Assembly: GCF_003149455.1 (NCBI RefSeq)
Contig: NZ_QFFK01000011.1
Span: 62,001 to 126,000, forward strand
DNA length: 64,000 bases
Direction: 5' to 3'
Source: Chitinophaga deserti
GTDB taxonomy: Bacteria > Bacteroidota > Bacteroidia > Chitinophagales > Chitinophagaceae
Part shown: positions 1 to 8,100 of the stretch, in pieces
Position numbering within the stretch: position 1 is the stretch's first letter
Layout of the letters: every line of letters begins with the position of its first letter
Notes under the pieces: generated by a model
Databases searched by the model: none
What the model was told of the DNA's origin: nothing
Seen by the model: the letters and a program-made list of their open reading frames with translations, nothing else
Translations under genes and position numbers: made by a program

Positions 1-50
1 CGGCACTAACATAATTCGATCATTACTATCATCATCCCCCCAAACATAGA

Positions 51-72
51 TCCTCCCGGTAAAACGGGAGGA
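51..72 (+). terminator. hairpin terminator-like
   Basis: An 8-bp GC-rich stem (tcctcccg / cgggagga) closes a 6-nt loop and is followed by a loosely T-rich stretch on the + strand. It probably ends a rightward gene lying before the window. The T-tract is weak, so the direction is uncertain. Confidence 0.5.
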
Positions 73-114
73 CTTTGTATTTATAGAGGCTACACTTCCA
101 TAAATCCCCCCATC

Positions 115-310
115 AACCGTATTATAACCGTATTGTTACCGTATTAAAATTGTGCAGAACCCTTATTATTACTGCATTCTACGTGCTCTAACCGTATTGT
201 AACCGTATTAAAACCGTAGTCTAACCGTATTACAACCGTATTGTTACTATATGGCTGTAGTATAAGCATAGTAAAAGCTTAGCAATAATATAGTACGGAT
301 ACCGTAATAG
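115..310. repeat. degenerate 11-bp tandem array A
   Basis: Units of the form AACCGTATTGT begin at 115, 126, 137, 190, 201, 212, 223 and 234. Spacing is exactly 11 bp inside each run, with more degenerate 11-mers between 148 and 180, one 9-nt slip at 181-189, and degenerate units of form nTAGTA continuing to 310. There are no spacers between units, so this is not CRISPR. It lies between two terminator hairpins (51-72 and 386-408), apparently between convergent genes. No gene is visible in 1-433. Confidence 0.85.
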
Positions 311-385
311 TTTTTTAAGACTACTGCCGGTAAATAAGTGCTGCTTTTAGTGCCGGCAGGATTGTATATACTTAGAAAAAAAATC

Positions 386-408
386 CCCCCGCGGCTGCGG
401 AGGGATGT
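386..408 (-). terminator. terminator of the folP-cdaA unit
   Basis: Read leftward, a G+C-rich stem around a short loop is followed by an eight-T run (complement of the A-run at about 376-383). It sits 26 nt beyond the cdaA stop codon and fits an intrinsic terminator for the leftward operon. Confidence 0.8.
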
Positions 409-433
409 TAATGTTTTATGAATAACCGGATCC

Positions 434-1243
434 TTACAATCCGTCTACCAATACTTCATACAACTTCACCTTCAGTTCTTCCAGCGATACGTTTTGTACG
501 AGCTGTCCGTCCTGCGCATAAGAGATCGTTCCCCGTTCTTCCGAAACAATAATAGCCAGGTTGTCGCTATGCTCCGTAATACCTACGGCACTTCTGTGTC
601 GCATCCCGATACGGGTTGGCAGGTTAGGGTTCTCAGACATGGGCAGGATCACCTTGGCAGCGAGGATCTTGTTGCCGACAATGATCAGCGCACCATCGTG
701 CAGGGGACTGTTCTTCTCAAAAATACTTTCCACCAGCTTGGCACTCACGTTACCATCAATGGCGATGCTCGATGCGGTATCGAACTTCACACGGTAGGTG
801 GTTGAGATCACGATGAGTGCGCCGGTTTGGCTGGCAGCCATATGTCCTACAGCTACAATGATCTCATTGATGATATGCTCTTCTTCCTTATAGCTTTTGA
901 AACGGTCGGGCAGGAAGAGCTTGGTGAGGAAAGAATCTTTACTGAGCGGCGTCTTTTTTCCCAGTACCAGCAAAAACTTCCGGATCTCGGGCTGGAAGAT
1001 GATAATAATGGCGATGAGGCCGATGTTGATGAAATTCTCTAAGATATTGGTGAGGATCGGCATCTGCAGGGAGCGTACGGCAAAATATGCTGCATACACC
1101 ATGAGCAGTCCGATAAAGATATTGAAAGCGAGGCTGCCCTTCAGCAGGCGGTACAACTGGATAACAAGGAAAATCACTATCAGCAGGTCCACAACATTCA
1201 GCCATCGAAACTCAAATCCGTAAAATTGGTATACATCCTTCAT
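434..1243 (-). CDS. cdaA: diadenylate cyclase CdaA (DisA_N domain)
   Basis: The 269-residue protein should condense two ATP into cyclic di-AMP at the inner membrane. Three hydrophobic segments occupy about residues 15-35, 38-58 and 70-90, followed by a DisA_N domain. Both signature motifs are visible: DGA at 183-185 and RHRSA at 215-219. Length and membrane arrangement match the CdaA/DacA family. It lies 29 bp downstream of folP on the same strand, so the two are probably co-transcribed, as is common in Bacteroidota. The ATG start precedes the first membrane segment directly. Confidence 0.95.
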   Translation of the reverse strand: MKDVYQFYGFEFRWLNVVDLLIVIFLVIQLYRLLKGSLAFNIFIGLLMVYAAYFAVRSLQMPILTNILENFINIGLIAIIIIFQPEIRKFLLVLGKKTPLSKDSFLTKLFLPDRFKSYKEEEHIINEIIVAVGHMAASQTGALIVISTTYRVKFDTASSIAIDGNVSAKLVESIFEKNSPLHDGALIIVGNKILAAKVILPMSENPNLPTRIGMRHRSAVGITEHSDNLAIIVSEERGTISYAQDGQLVQNVSLEELKVKLYEVLVDGL

Positions 1244-1272
1244 ATGTCTGTAAAAATAGAAATATTTGGCAA

Positions 1273-2133
1273 CTACGCGCTTTCCATGAAAGAAACAATC
1301 CGCACTGCCTCCACCGCTTCTTTTACATCATGCACCCGGAGGATGGATGCACCCCGCTCCAGTGCGGCGGTATGTAACACCGTGGTTCCATTCAGAGCTT
1401 CCGCGGCACTGGTTCCCAATAATTTATACACCATCGACTTGCGGGATACACCCGCCAGTATTGGCGCCCCCACAATATGGAGCATCTCCATCCCTCGGAG
1501 CAGCTGGTAGTTGTGTGCCAGCGTTTTACCGAATCCGAAGCCGGGGTCGAGGATGATATCATGGATACCGGCGGCGCGGCAGGCTTCCGTTTTCTGAATG
1601 AAGTAATCCAGCACTTCCTGCACTACATCCTCATACTGAGGGTTTTTCTGCATGGTGGCAGGCGTGCCCTGCATATGCATGGCTATGTATGGCGCACGGA
1701 GGGCTGCAACGGTAGGGATCATTTCAGGGTCCATATCCCCGGCACTGATATCGTTTACGATAGCCGCCCCCGCCAGGATACACTTCTCGGCCACGGAGGC
1801 GTGATAGGTATCGATGGAGATCACGGCTTCAGGGAACTTATATAATATAGCGTGGATGGCAGGGATGAGGCGGGCGGCTTCTTCGGCGGCGCCCACTTCA
1901 GGCGCACCCGGCCGGGTACTCTGGGCACCGATGTCGAGGATGGCGGCGCCTGCTGCCAGTAAGTCTTCCGCACGGACAACGGCATCGTGCAGCTCACGGC
2001 TGCGGCTGTCTGCATAAAAGGAATCATCGGTCACATTAATGATCCCCATTACCAGCGGCTCTGCGAGGCTCAGCAACTTTCCCCGGCAGCTAATGGTGAA
2101 ATCTTTCCGTAATGATGTATTTTTGAAACGCAA
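1273..2133 (-). CDS. folP: dihydropteroate synthase
   Basis: The product joins p-aminobenzoate to hydroxymethyl-dihydropterin diphosphate in folate synthesis. Family motifs appear in order: MGIINVT-DSF (the usual Pro of NVTPDSF is Asp here), DIGAQSTRPGA, SIDTYH, VNDISAG, DPGFGFGKT and GVSRKS. The open frame extends to 2208, but it has no ATG between there and the core strand. An exact TAAATTTG promoter box lies at 2164-2171 inside that extension, so a TTG start at 2133 is preferred; this gives about 286 residues, the normal size. Start uncertain, function secure. Confidence 0.93.
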   Translation of the reverse strand: MRFKNTSLRKDFTISCRGKLLSLAEPLVMGIINVTDDSFYADSRSRELHDAVVRAEDLLAAGAAILDIGAQSTRPGAPEVGAAEEAARLIPAIHAILYKFPEAVISIDTYHASVAEKCILAGAAIVNDISAGDMDPEMIPTVAALRAPYIAMHMQGTPATMQKNPQYEDVVQEVLDYFIQKTEACRAAGIHDIILDPGFGFGKTLAHNYQLLRGMEMLHIVGAPILAGVSRKSMVYKLLGTSAAEALNGTTVLHTAALERGASILRVHDVKEAVEAVRIVSFMESA

Positions 2134-2163
2134 GAGGCAGTGATTATTAAAGTGATATACGGC

Positions 2164-2171
2164 CAAATTTA
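2164..2171 (-). promoter_or_regulatory. Bacteroidota -7 box upstream of folP
   Basis: The complement reads TAAATTTG, an exact match to TAnnTTTG. No good TTG -33 element is found at the expected distance, so the match alone supports a weak promoter call. Its position argues against the far-upstream folP start. Confidence 0.45.
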
Positions 2172-2225
2172 CCGTAATTCCTTCATTTCCCGCCGCCTTT
2201 ACACGCAATTTAAATCAGCAATTGA

Positions 2226-2756
2226 ATGACATACCAGCAGGTGATCGACAGCAGTAAGGACATTTTTCTGAAGAAGACGAAAGACTACGGTACTTCCTGG
2301 CGCGTATTGCGCCCCATTTCCATCGTAGACCAGATATTCATTAAAGCCCAGCGCATCCGTACCATCCAGGAAACGGGCGTGCAAAAGGTGGCAGACGATA
2401 TTGCCGGAGAATTCCGCGCCATCATCAACTACGGCGTTATCGCCCTCATTCAGCTGCAACTGCCTTCCGACGACGTATACACGGACCTCCCCGTAGAAAA
2501 GGTTACCACCCTTTACGACGAACAGGCCGCATTCATCCGCACCGTTATGGAAGCCAAGAACCACGACTATGGCGAAGCCTGGCGCAGTATGAGCCAGGAG
2601 TCTTTCGTGGACCTCATCCTCACCAAGCTCCTCCGTATTAAACAGATACTCCGTAACGACGGAAAAACACTTATTTCCGAGGGGATCGACGCCAATTACG
2701 TCGACATCGTGAACTATGCCGTATTCGCGCTTATTCTCCTTGAAGAAAAGCCTTAA
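2226..2756 (+). CDS. DUF1599 family protein, internally duplicated
   Basis: This 176-residue soluble protein belongs to DUF1599, found next to folP and the DoxX-like gene in many Bacteroidota. Two copies of one module are visible, at about residues 9-77 and 105-172. Both contain a KxxDYGxxWR-type motif, then an isoleucine-rich helix with K-x-x-R-I, and end in INYGVIALI / VNYAVFALI. The all-helical pattern with charged residues recalls nucleotide-handling folds, but no biochemical role can be read from sequence. It is divergent from folP and lies 20 bp before the next gene, so it likely heads an operon. Confidence 0.88.
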   Translation: MTYQQVIDSSKDIFLKKTKDYGTSWRVLRPISIVDQIFIKAQRIRTIQETGVQKVADDIAGEFRAIINYGVIALIQLQLPSDDVYTDLPVEKVTTLYDEQAAFIRTVMEAKNHDYGEAWRSMSQESFVDLILTKLLRIKQILRNDGKTLISEGIDANYVDIVNYAVFALILLEEKP

Positions 2757-2776
2757 CATTCCTATCTTTAACCACT

Positions 2777-3865
2777 ATGAAACCAATCATCGCTATTTTT
2801 CGCATCGTAGTAGGGGTGCTGTTCATCTTTTCCGGATTGATCAAAGCCAACGACCCTTTAGGCCTCAGCTACAAAATGGACGAGTTCTTTGAAGTGCTGC
2901 ATATGCATTTCATGATCCCGTTCTCCCTTACCCTGTCCCTCATCATGAATGCTTTCGAGATCATCGCAGGCTTTGCCGTACTCATCGGCTACCGCATGCG
3001 CTTTTTCTCGTTCCTGCTTCTTTTGCTCATCATCTTCTTCACTTTCCTGACCGGCTTCGCCCTCTTCAGCGGCCTCATCCGTGAATGCGGCTGCTTCGGT
3101 GACTGTATCAAGCTCACCGCTGATCAGTCGTTCTGGAAAGATATCATCCTGCTGGTGATGATCCTCGTGATCTTCATCTATCACAAGCGCATCCAGCCGC
3201 TCTTTCCACCGCGCATCAATGCCGGTATCATGATCTTCGCCGTGCTCTTCCCTATAGTGCTGCAATGGTATACCCTTTCGCATCTGCCGGTGGTGGACTG
3301 CCTTCCTTACAAAATAGGCAACAACATCCCTGAAAAGATGCAGGCTCCTCCCGGCTCCACGCCCGACGTGTATGAAACCGTGATGATCTATGAAAAAGAC
3401 GGTAAGCAGCAGGAATTCACTACCGAAAACTACCCCTGGCAGGATACGCTGTGGAAGTTCGTGGACCGCAAAGACAAGCTCATTAAGAAAGGTAACGCCG
3501 AACCCGCTATTAAAGACTTCATCCTGAACGACTTTAACGGCAACAATATGAACCGCGGCGTCCTGAAAGAGTCGCTGCCCGTTTACCTCTTCCTTGTACT
3601 GGACGTTGCCAAAGCCGGCAGTGGCTGGGAGGCTAAAATGCAGGCCTATGAGAAACAGGCTGCAGAAGGCAAGATCGTGCTGATGGGTGTTACCAGCTCT
3701 AACCAGGCTGCCGTGGAGCAGTTCAAAGCCAACCGCGGTATTCATTTCGAATTCCTGCAGATGGATGGTACCGCCATCAAAACGGCCGGCCGCAGCAATC
3801 CCTGTCTGCTGATCCTGAACAGCGGCACCGTAGTGGCGAAATACCATTATAACGATATACCGTAA
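2777..3865 (+). CDS. DoxX-like membrane protein with thioredoxin-like C-terminus (BT_3928 family)
   Basis: The 362-residue protein has four to five membrane segments in its first 160 residues, in a DoxX/MauE-like arrangement, including an ECGCFGDC cysteine cluster near residue 110. The C-terminal ~150 residues resemble a thioredoxin fold without a CxxC pair. MauE-type proteins support periplasmic disulfide chemistry, so a redox role is inferred. It is co-directional with DUF1599 (20 bp) and the permease gene (5 bp), suggesting one transcript. Confidence 0.85.
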   Translation: MKPIIAIFRIVVGVLFIFSGLIKANDPLGLSYKMDEFFEVLHMHFMIPFSLTLSLIMNAFEIIAGFAVLIGYRMRFFSFLLLLLIIFFTFLTGFALFSGLIRECGCFGDCIKLTADQSFWKDIILLVMILVIFIYHKRIQPLFPPRINAGIMIFAVLFPIVLQWYTLSHLPVVDCLPYKIGNNIPEKMQAPPGSTPDVYETVMIYEKDGKQQEFTTENYPWQDTLWKFVDRKDKLIKKGNAEPAIKDFILNDFNGNNMNRGVLKESLPVYLFLVLDVAKAGSGWEAKMQAYEKQAAEGKIVLMGVTSSNQAAVEQFKANRGIHFEFLQMDGTAIKTAGRSNPCLLILNSGTVVAKYHYNDIP

Positions 3866-3870
3866 GCAAT

Positions 3871-4929
3871 ATGCTGCGATTCCTCTTCCGTAAAACGGGC
3901 TACGGCCTCCTCGTGCTCCTGGGCGTGGTGGTGATCGTTTTCCTGCTGTTCAACGTACTGCCCGCCGATCCGGCGCGTATGACGCTGGGGCAGCGGGCAG
4001 ACGTGGCCTCGCTGGAGAACGTACGGAAGGAATTGCACCTGGATAAGCCCGTGGGGGTACAGTTCATGTATTATCTGAATGATCTGTCCCCCATAGGCAT
4101 CCTTACACCGCAGCAATACCAGGAATCCGGCGGCGCCCTGCGGCTTTTCGGCGTGGGGAACGATAATTCCCTTGCCCTGAAAACGCCTAACCTGCGCCGG
4201 AGCTACCAGAGTAAGAAAGAAGTATGGGAGATACTGACGGAAGCCCTTCCCGGTACCCTTGTACTGGCCCTGGCCGCGATGCTTTTCGCCACCGTGGCGG
4301 GCATAGCGCTGGGTATCCTTTCCGCCGTTAAACAGAATACCTGGATGGACACAGGGGCCGTATTTGCCAGTGTAACCGGTATTTCCGCGCCTTCCTTCTT
4401 TGCAGGCATCGTGCTGGCATACCTTTTCGGCTTCGTGCTGGCAGACTGGACGGGGCTGCACATGACCGGGAGCCTCTACGACATTGACCCTTTCCGGGGC
4501 CGCGTCCTCAATCTCAACAATCTCATCCTGCCCGCACTCACGCTGGGCATCAGGCCACTGGCCATTATCGTGCAGCTCACCCGCAGCGCCATGCTCGATG
4601 TGCTGAGCCAGGATTACATCCGCACCGCTTACGCCAAAGGCCTCCGCCGCCGGACCGTACTGTTCCGCCACGCCCTCCGCAATGCCCTTAATCCTGTTAT
4701 TACCGCTATTACCGGCTGGTTTGCCGAGCTGCTGGCAGGAGCTTTCTTCGTGGAATACATCTTCGGGTGGAAGGGGATAGGCAAGGTAACGGTGGACGCA
4801 CTGGAGAAATTCGACTTCCCCGTAGTGATGGGGGCCGTGCTATTTACAGCCGGAATATTTGTGGTGATCAACCTGCTGGCAGATTTCCTGTATACCCTGA
4901 TCGATCCCCGCATAAGGCTAACCTCCTGA
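3871..4929 (+). CDS. ABC transporter permease, DppB/OppB type
   Basis: The 352-residue inner-membrane protein starts with one membrane segment and FNVLPADPAR, the N-terminal form seen in DppB/OppB peptide permeases. A BPD_transp_1 domain with about five further segments spans residues 125-345. The cytoplasmic coupling loop is visible as DYIRTAYAKGL followed by HALRNALNPVIT. No DppC partner, ATPase or binding protein is nearby, so its complex must be encoded elsewhere, as is usual for this gene in the phylum. Confidence 0.9.
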   Translation: MLRFLFRKTGYGLLVLLGVVVIVFLLFNVLPADPARMTLGQRADVASLENVRKELHLDKPVGVQFMYYLNDLSPIGILTPQQYQESGGALRLFGVGNDNSLALKTPNLRRSYQSKKEVWEILTEALPGTLVLALAAMLFATVAGIALGILSAVKQNTWMDTGAVFASVTGISAPSFFAGIVLAYLFGFVLADWTGLHMTGSLYDIDPFRGRVLNLNNLILPALTLGIRPLAIIVQLTRSAMLDVLSQDYIRTAYAKGLRRRTVLFRHALRNALNPVITAITGWFAELLAGAFFVEYIFGWKGIGKVTVDALEKFDFPVVMGAVLFTAGIFVVINLLADFLYTLIDPRIRLTS

Positions 4930-5044
4930 TTTTCAGTAATACAAAAAATATTTCCTTTTATTTTGTAACAAATGTAAATGGCAGTCGTCTTCTTTCTGTA
5001 ACAACGAAGGAAACCGCCTCCTTCTGCCATTCTAAAACGAAACA

Positions 5045-5560
5045 ATGACATCCAGCGCATTTCAGTCCCTCATCCTTCCGTACAGGCAAAAGCTTTACTG
5101 CTTTGCATACCGCCTGCTCGGGAATGAGGAAGATGCGAAGGATGTAGTACAGGACGCATTTATCCGGGTTTGGAATAACCGGGAGAAGATGCCCGAGCTG
5201 CAAAGCCTGGAAGCCTGGTGCATGCGTATTACGCGTAACTTGGCGCTCGACCGGCTGAAAAGCCGGAAGTACCGGGCAACAGATGATCTGGACAGAGCCG
5301 GGGAATTGCCTGCCGCGCATCAGACGCCGCTCCAGCACGCTGAAAAGAGTGATGTGATGCGCAGGGTGCACGGGGCCATTGCCCGGCTGCCGGAGAAATT
5401 CAGGACCGTACTGCAGCTCCGGGATATGGATGGACTCAGTTACCAGGAAATTGCCGACACGCTTGAAATAGGCCTGGCGGAAGTAAAAATTAACCTGCAC
5501 CGCGCCCGTAAACAGGTGCGTGAGCAGTTACAAAACCTGCAAGTATATGGAATACAATGA
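5045..5560 (+). CDS. ECF-type RNA polymerase sigma factor
   Basis: The 171-residue protein has sigma-70 region 2 at about 15-80 (YRLLGNEEDAKDVVQDAFIR) and region 4 at about 110-160 (LPEKFRTVLQLRDMDGLSYQEIA). It belongs to the extracytoplasmic-function group. Its stop overlaps the next start by 14 nt, which indicates translational coupling to the probable anti-sigma partner. Two secreted DUF4252 genes follow in the same direction and may be part of its regulon. Confidence 0.95.
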   Translation: MTSSAFQSLILPYRQKLYCFAYRLLGNEEDAKDVVQDAFIRVWNNREKMPELQSLEAWCMRITRNLALDRLKSRKYRATDDLDRAGELPAAHQTPLQHAEKSDVMRRVHGAIARLPEKFRTVLQLRDMDGLSYQEIADTLEIGLAEVKINLHRARKQVREQLQNLQVYGIQ

Positions 5561-6041
5561 CATCAGGGCCCTGCTGGGGAAGTATTGGGCCTGCGAGAGC
5601 ACAGAGGAAGAGGAAGAGGCGCTGCGCGTATTTTACGCCGGCCATGAAGGAGCGCTGCCCGCAGATCTCCAGGAAGCCGCTCCATTGTTCCGCTACTTCC
5701 ACGATTGTAGTGACGTTCCGGAAATGCCGGAGCTGTTTACCGACCGCCCCGCTCCATGGGATGAACCACCTGCCATCGTACGCCCCATCTGGCAAAACTG
5801 GATGAAATACGCCGCGGCAGTACTCGTAGCTGGCGGGCTGCTTTATTCGGCAGACAGCTTCCGGGATAAGCAATCAGATGAACTGGCCTTCAGGGATACC
5901 TATTCCGATCCCAAACTGGCTTACGAACAAACACAACGCGCCCTGCAGCTGCTGTCTAAAAACCTGAACCGTGGTAAAACACAAATGGAAAAGATCGGGT
6001 ACTTCAGCGAAGCCACCGAAAAGGTACAGGGTAAAAACTAA
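5547..6041 (+). CDS. small single-pass membrane protein, putative anti-sigma partner
   Basis: The 164-residue protein has an acidic soluble N-terminal half (EEEEEALRVFY at about 17-27), one membrane segment near residues 85-105 (WMKYAAAVLVAGGLLY), and a Lys/Arg-rich outer tail. The ATG at 5547 is chosen because it overlaps the sigma gene stop by 14 nt and starts the conserved-looking frame. A cytoplasmic N-terminus, one membrane span and coupling to an ECF sigma factor are the usual plan of anti-sigma factors. No known anti-sigma domain is recognisable, so the role is inferred. Confidence 0.75.
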   Translation: MEYNDIRALLGKYWACESTEEEEEALRVFYAGHEGALPADLQEAAPLFRYFHDCSDVPEMPELFTDRPAPWDEPPAIVRPIWQNWMKYAAAVLVAGGLLYSADSFRDKQSDELAFRDTYSDPKLAYEQTQRALQLLSKNLNRGKTQMEKIGYFSEATEKVQGKN

Positions 6042-6097
6042 CGGCCATTCCAGATCCGCATATTATAACCTTGATTGATCACTAATTCAAATTGAAC

Positions 6098-6655
6098 ATG
6101 AAACGCATTATCCCACTGGTCGCCTTACTATGCATTCTGTGCAGCAGCCAGCTGGCCCAGGCGCAAACCACCATCGAAAAATTCTTCCAGAAGTATCAGA
6201 ACGACCAGTCTTTCACCGTCATCAACATTACACCGAAAATGTTCTCCATGTTTTCGAAAGTAAGCTCTGATGACCCCGATGCCAAAAAGGTCATGAACCT
6301 CGCCAGCAAACTGAAAGGCCTCCGGATTCTTATTAAGGAAGACACGAAAGAAGGGCAGAAGCTTTACCGCGAAGCTGCGCAATTCCTGGGTACCGGCATG
6401 GAAGAGCTCATGAGCCTCCGCGACAAAGACTCTGACCTTAAATTCATGGTGCGCGAAAACGCCAAAGGCAACATTGCAGAGCTGGTAATGCTCGTAGGCA
6501 GCTCCAACGAGTTCCTGGCTTTACTGGTATTGGGCGACTTCAGCATCAGCGAGATCTCCGAGATCGCCGGAAACATGAACATCGACGGTTTCGACAATCT
6601 CGGTAAGCTCGGCGAAGACACCAAAGGTCCAAAGGGCAGAAAAGGCCCTAAATGA
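6098..6655 (+). CDS. secreted DUF4252 protein (first copy)
   Basis: The protein has 185 residues from ATG 6098. A Sec signal peptide covers about residues 1-23 (hydrophobic core, ending SQLAQA-Q). The body matches DUF4252, with DPDAKKVMNLASKLKGLRIL and an alternating charged pattern. The C-terminus is Lys/Gly/Pro-rich. A TTG six bases upstream also opens the frame but is unnecessary. DUF4252 proteins are periplasmic or surface proteins of unknown function that often follow ECF sigma genes in Bacteroidota. Confidence 0.85.
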   Translation: MKRIIPLVALLCILCSSQLAQAQTTIEKFFQKYQNDQSFTVINITPKMFSMFSKVSSDDPDAKKVMNLASKLKGLRILIKEDTKEGQKLYREAAQFLGTGMEELMSLRDKDSDLKFMVRENAKGNIAELVMLVGSSNEFLALLVLGDFSISEISEIAGNMNIDGFDNLGKLGEDTKGPKGRKGPK

Positions 6656-6735
6656 CACAACTAACGGACAAGCCGCCGTCCTCCATCCGCGGCCGCTTAT
6701 CCTTTTCCATCCTTTACCTGAAAACTTATATCAAT

Positions 6736-7263
6736 ATGATCCGCTCCCTGTTTATCGCTACCATCTTCATCCTGTTTGCCTCCACTGCCAGCGCGCAGCG
6801 TAAAACACTCCGGACTTTTATGGTCCAGCACTACGACGTAGCCACCACCCACCGAATAGGACTGGGCTTCCTTACCTTCCGTGTGGTAAGCTGGTTCATA
6901 CCCGACCGTGCTTTGGACGGACAGATGAAAGACATTAAATGGGCTCTGAAGAAAGTGAGAAGAATGCGCGTATACGCCCTCGAAATGGACAACGGGGTAT
7001 TTTCCAGTGAAACCGTTAGTGCTTTAAAGGAGAAGTTAGAGAAGGATAATAAATTTGAACCCCTTGTGGAAGTACGCCACAAGAACGCCAATATTCACCT
7101 GATGAGTAATGGTAAAAATGAAGACAGGATTGATAACCTGGTAGTATTGGTGCAGGAAGAAGGGGAGATGATGATGCTGCACCTGCGTACGAAACTTTCT
7201 ATGGATGATATTACGCGTATTGTGAATACCATTTCTGACGAAAGGAAGCTGACGAAGAACTAA
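6736..7263 (+). CDS. secreted DUF4252 protein (second copy)
   Basis: From ATG 6736 the protein has 175 residues and begins with a clean signal peptide (FIATIFILFASTASAQ). The frame extends back to 6652, but that start would put 28 hydrophilic residues before the signal peptide, so it is rejected. The body resembles the preceding DUF4252 gene at low identity (ALKKVRRMRVYALEM, RIDNLVVLVQEEGEMMMLHLRTKLS), suggesting an old tandem duplication. Its last bases overlap the convergent DUF721 gene by 4 nt. Confidence 0.83.
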   Translation: MIRSLFIATIFILFASTASAQRKTLRTFMVQHYDVATTHRIGLGFLTFRVVSWFIPDRALDGQMKDIKWALKKVRRMRVYALEMDNGVFSSETVSALKEKLEKDNKFEPLVEVRHKNANIHLMSNGKNEDRIDNLVVLVQEEGEMMMLHLRTKLSMDDITRIVNTISDERKLTKN

Positions 7264-7547
7264 CGGATAATCACTTCCGTTACCACCTTTTCTCCCAGCA
7301 TATCATTCACCAATCCCGCTATACGATCTTTCGAATAATTCAGCTCCTGCTTAAGGGGCGCCACAGTCGTAACAATCACCAGTTTGCCATCGTACAGGTG
7401 AACGCTCTCTGTGTACCGCGCGATGGTTTTACCCACTACCTGTTCCCAGTTTTCCTGAACACGTACTTCCATCAGCCGCGGTTTCAGGCGGCTTTTGTTC
7501 AGGTATTCTTTCAGGGCATCACCCAGGCTGACCATGTTGTTTCGCAT
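7260..7547 (-). CDS. DUF721 domain protein
   Basis: The 95-residue protein matches DUF721 along its length, with VQENWEQVVGKTIARYT and APLKQELNYSKDRIAGLVNDML. The DUF721 superfamily includes DciA, the ancestral bacterial helicase loader, and short Bacteroidota members like this one lack the extra DciA regions. A DNA-replication role is therefore possible but not shown. The gene is 35 bp downstream of the NTF2-like gene on the same strand. Confidence 0.85.
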   Translation of the reverse strand: MRNNMVSLGDALKEYLNKSRLKPRLMEVRVQENWEQVVGKTIARYTESVHLYDGKLVIVTTVAPLKQELNYSKDRIAGLVNDMLGEKVVTEVIIR

Positions 7548-7582
7548 GCTGCAAATGTAGCGACATTTTTCCGCTGCCGCTT

Positions 7583-8020
7583 TTATTTTTCCGGAATAAG
7601 TCCGTTATCCCGCATCGCTTTTTCTTCATCACCAGTTACATATGCAAAAATCTTAGGTTCTCCGGAAATGGTGGTTAATATGTACCATACATCGAATTCT
7701 ATGCGGATGGTTTTCCCGTCTTTATCGTAAGCAGAATCCCAATGCACCTTTGCCATGCAGTGATTATCATCGATTTTGGTGACATCCAGCCCCGCCACGC
7801 GCATGCTCTTTGTACCGATCTTCCGGTAATGCTCGTAGCCTTCCTTCATCGCTTTAATGAATGAGTTATCGTTTTTACCGCATTGCACACCTGCGGGGGT
7901 AGATTGTACGAAGCAGTCGGCAAACACACCCGCAAAGGCCTCCAGATTTTCCGCTTTGCCCTGTATGGCATCATTGAACCGTTGTTCGTATGCCTGGAAG
8001 AAATCTTTGATCTTATCCAT
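7583..8020 (-). CDS. NTF2-like (SnoaL-type) protein
   Basis: The 145-residue protein has the cone-shaped NTF2 pattern: an N-terminal helix (FFQAYEQRFNDAIQ), a second helix around the ADCFV segment, then four strands with KVHWDSAYDKDGKTIRIEFDV. No signal peptide is present, so it is cytoplasmic. Such proteins range from enzymes to ligand binders, and no catalytic residues can be assigned. Confidence 0.8.
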   Translation of the reverse strand: MDKIKDFFQAYEQRFNDAIQGKAENLEAFAGVFADCFVQSTPAGVQCGKNDNSFIKAMKEGYEHYRKIGTKSMRVAGLDVTKIDDNHCMAKVHWDSAYDKDGKTIRIEFDVWYILTTISGEPKIFAYVTGDEEKAMRDNGLIPEK

Positions 8021-8100
8021 GGTTATAAGGTTTACAGGAATTTCACAATATTCAGGCCACCGGTGGCAACAACCGTAGAAAAATCCCGTAAATTCCTGTT

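Noticed and set aside
115..310. Array A as a CRISPR
   Set aside because: Units are contiguous 11-mers with no spacers of unique sequence and no cas genes are present.
115..310. Array A as a replication origin with iterons
   Set aside because: No dnaA, dnaN, parAB or DnaA-box cluster is near, and the same 11-bp form occurs at two other loci.
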